Assembly: GCA_014523595.1 (NCBI GenBank)
Contig: JAATVN010000167.1
Location: 1-7,418 of the forward strand
Reading direction: 5' to 3'
Length of the DNA: 7,418 nt
Source of the DNA: Nitrososphaerales archaeon TH5888
GTDB taxonomy: Archaea; Thermoproteota; Nitrososphaeria; Nitrososphaerales; Nitrososphaeraceae
Positions 5,914-7,418 of this stretch are shown here, in pieces. The notes below the pieces were generated by a model. The model was not told where the DNA came from, did no database searches, and was given only the letters and a program-made list of their open reading frames with translations. Numbering within the stretch: position 1 is the stretch's first letter; every line of letters begins with the position of its first letter. The translations under genes were made by a program, and so were the position numbers.

Positions 5914-7418
5914 ATGACTGAGCAAAAACAACAAACCACTTCGGCAATATCAGATGAATTAGAATCATTTCTACGCGCATTTAAGGACAGAGAAGGAAAT
6001 TACAAGTATTTCGACAGAATTAACAACATGATGGCATCAAATTCCACTTTTGTTGTGGTTGATTATATTGATTTAGATACGAACAAGCCACAATTGACAA
6101 AATTAATTACTGATACACCTGATGACATGTTTGACGCTTTCAACAAAGCTGTATATTCAATATTGCGAGAGATTCATTATGATTATGCTCAGGAAATTAA
6201 GGATAAGATAAAAGTAAGAATTGGAAATTATTCGGTTCAAAAGGGACTTAGAGAGATAAATGCAGATGTAATTAACAAGTTGATTAGCGTTCCTGGCATG
6301 GTGGTCAGGACTTCTGAAATTAAACCACTTGCCAAAAAGATAGCATATGCATGTCTGAATTGTAATACACTTAATGAAGCCCAGCTAAAAGGTCTAGCAC
6401 TAAAGAAACCTACAAGATGTATTCAGTGTTCTGAAAAAGAGCTTGAAATGGATCCAGAGAATAGTCTCTTTACCGATTTTCAACTTGTTAGGCTTCAAGA
6501 ATTGCCAGAAGACTTGCCTGCGGGTCAACTTCCTCATTATGTAGAAGTTACTGTAATGGATGATCTTGTAGATCGGTGCAGACCTGGAGATAGGGTTTTA
6601 TTGACCGGAATAGTCAGAATTGAACAAGAACAGACATTACAAGTAAGGACAAGTTTGTTCAGACTCCGCATGGAAGGTAACAATATAGAATATCTTGGTG
6701 GACTTGTAGGAAACAAAGACGGGAGAACCGTTGATAGAATAGCTATAAGCAGCGAAGATGAAAAACGGATCTTATCCCTTGCCAGTATGCCAGATGCTTA
6801 TGACAAGCTAGTAGCATCATTTGCACCTCATGTTTATGGACACGAAATAATTAAAGAATCTATTCTTTTACTAATTGTAGGATCGGTAACAAAAAAATTA
6901 GCCGACGGTTCAAATCGTCGAGGGGATATCAATATCTTTCTCGTTGGAGATCCCGGAACTGCCAAATCAGAAATGCTCAAATTTGCTGCAAAAATAGCAC
7001 CAAGAGGTTTGTATACATCTGGAAGAGGTACTACTGCTGCAGGTTTAACAGCTGCAGTAATTCGCGATAAATCCGGAATTATGATGCTAGAAGCGGGGGC
7101 TGTAGTTTTGGGTGATCAGGGCGTCGTCTGTATAGACGAGTTTGATAAAATCAAATCTGAAGACAGATCTGCACTCCATGAAGTTATGGAGCAACAAACT
7201 TGTTCAGTTGCAAAAGGAGGAATAGTAGCCACACTAAATGCTAGAACCTCAATCCTCTCCGCAGCTAATCCTAAATATGGTAAATACGACCCATTTAGAA
7301 ATATTACAGAGAACGTAGAGCCACTTCCTATACCGTTACTAACAAGGTTTGATATCATTCACGTTATCAGAGATAATGCTGATACTGAAAAAGATAATCG
7401 AATCGCAAGTCACATACT
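5914..7418 (+). CDS. mcm: Replicative helicase MCM (3' end outside window)
   Basis: MCM is the hexameric ATP-driven helicase that unwinds DNA at the archaeal fork. The reading frame is open for 501 codons to the window edge. By comparison with full MCMs, roughly the last quarter, including the end of the AAA+ core and the winged-helix tail, is missing. Residues 1-110 form the N-terminal helical part. A C4 zinc knuckle follows at C147/C150 and C169/C172, then the OB region to about 260. The AAA+ core shows Walker A GDPGTAKS (345-352), TTAAGLTAAV (373-382) and Walker B VVCIDEFD (404-411). The presensor hairpin has K434 (AKGGIVATLNARTSI), followed by sensor 1 SAANP (449-453) and arginine finger LLTRFD (475-480). 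The ATG abuts the gins TAA with zero spacing, so the two are co-transcribed and probably coupled. No intein is seen in the Walker A or B sites. Confidence 0.97.
   Translation, partial: MTEQKQQTTSAISDELESFLRAFKDREGNYKYFDRINNMMASNSTFVVVDYIDLDTNKPQLTKLITDTPDDMFDAFNKAVYSILREIHYDYAQEIKDKIKVRIGNYSVQKGLREINADVINKLISVPGMVVRTSEIKPLAKKIAYACLNCNTLNEAQLKGLALKKPTRCIQCSEKELEMDPENSLFTDFQLVRLQELPEDLPAGQLPHYVEVTVMDDLVDRCRPGDRVLLTGIVRIEQEQTLQVRTSLFRLRMEGNNIEYLGGLVGNKDGRTVDRIAISSEDEKRILSLASMPDAYDKLVASFAPHVYGHEIIKESILLLIVGSVTKKLADGSNRRGDINIFLVGDPGTAKSEMLKFAAKIAPRGLYTSGRGTTAAGLTAAVIRDKSGIMMLEAGAVVLGDQGVVCIDEFDKIKSEDRSALHEVMEQQTCSVAKGGIVATLNARTSILSAANPKYGKYDPFRNITENVEPLPIPLLTRFDIIHVIRDNADTEKDNRIASHI

Noticed and set aside
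7116..7358. Minus-strand open frame inside mcm
   Set aside because: Antisense to the Walker B to arginine-finger region of MCM, with no independent support.

Overview
This AT-rich window looks like chromosomal DNA from an ammonia-oxidising-type archaeon (Thaumarchaeota/Nitrososphaerota). It carries archaeal replication proteins (RFC small subunit, a Gins23-like GINS subunit, MCM) and a valine tRNA with no encoded CCA. Its preQ0 (archaeosine precursor) genes include a classical type I GTP cyclohydrolase, whereas most archaea use the MptA type. Most start codons sit about 25-32 bases after a TATA-like box with almost no room for a leader, which fits archaeal leaderless transcription. The phylum assignment is inferred from gene content and style. 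I cannot place it to genus; the low GC would suit Nitrosocosmicus-like or Nitrosopumilus-like lineages.

Layout: a tRNA-Val(UAC) lies on the minus strand at 46-120. Two unrecognised plus-strand genes follow (273-797 and 827-1186), each ending in the same kind of four-cysteine zinc ribbon. Next comes a tight plus-strand group: a six-helix membrane protein (1298-1864, TTG start), queC (1854-2564), queE (2551-3288) and folE (3308-3883). Neighbours overlap by 11 and 14 bases, then are 19 bases apart. FolE makes dihydroneopterin triphosphate from GTP. QueE makes 7-carboxy-7-deazaguanine and QueC converts it to preQ0, which is inserted at G15 of archaeal tRNAs. The QueD step between FolE and QueE is not in the window. 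A small acidic zinc-binding protein (3937-4209) with its own promoter follows.

The right half is a DNA replication block. The clamp-loader small subunit rfcS (4302-5294) is on the minus strand, convergent with the acidic zinc protein. It is divergent, across 82 bases, from gins23-like (5377-5913) and mcm (from 5914, running off the window end). The stop codon of gins is followed directly by the mcm ATG. The shared divergent promoter is nearly symmetrical.

I see no mobile element, CRISPR array, intein, frameshifted gene or rRNA. The least explained parts are the membrane protein translationally overlapped with queC, the tandem zinc-ribbon pair and the acidic zinc protein. No intergenic stretch exceeds 300 bases; the longest, 121-272, contains only promoter-like sequence and T-rich tracts.
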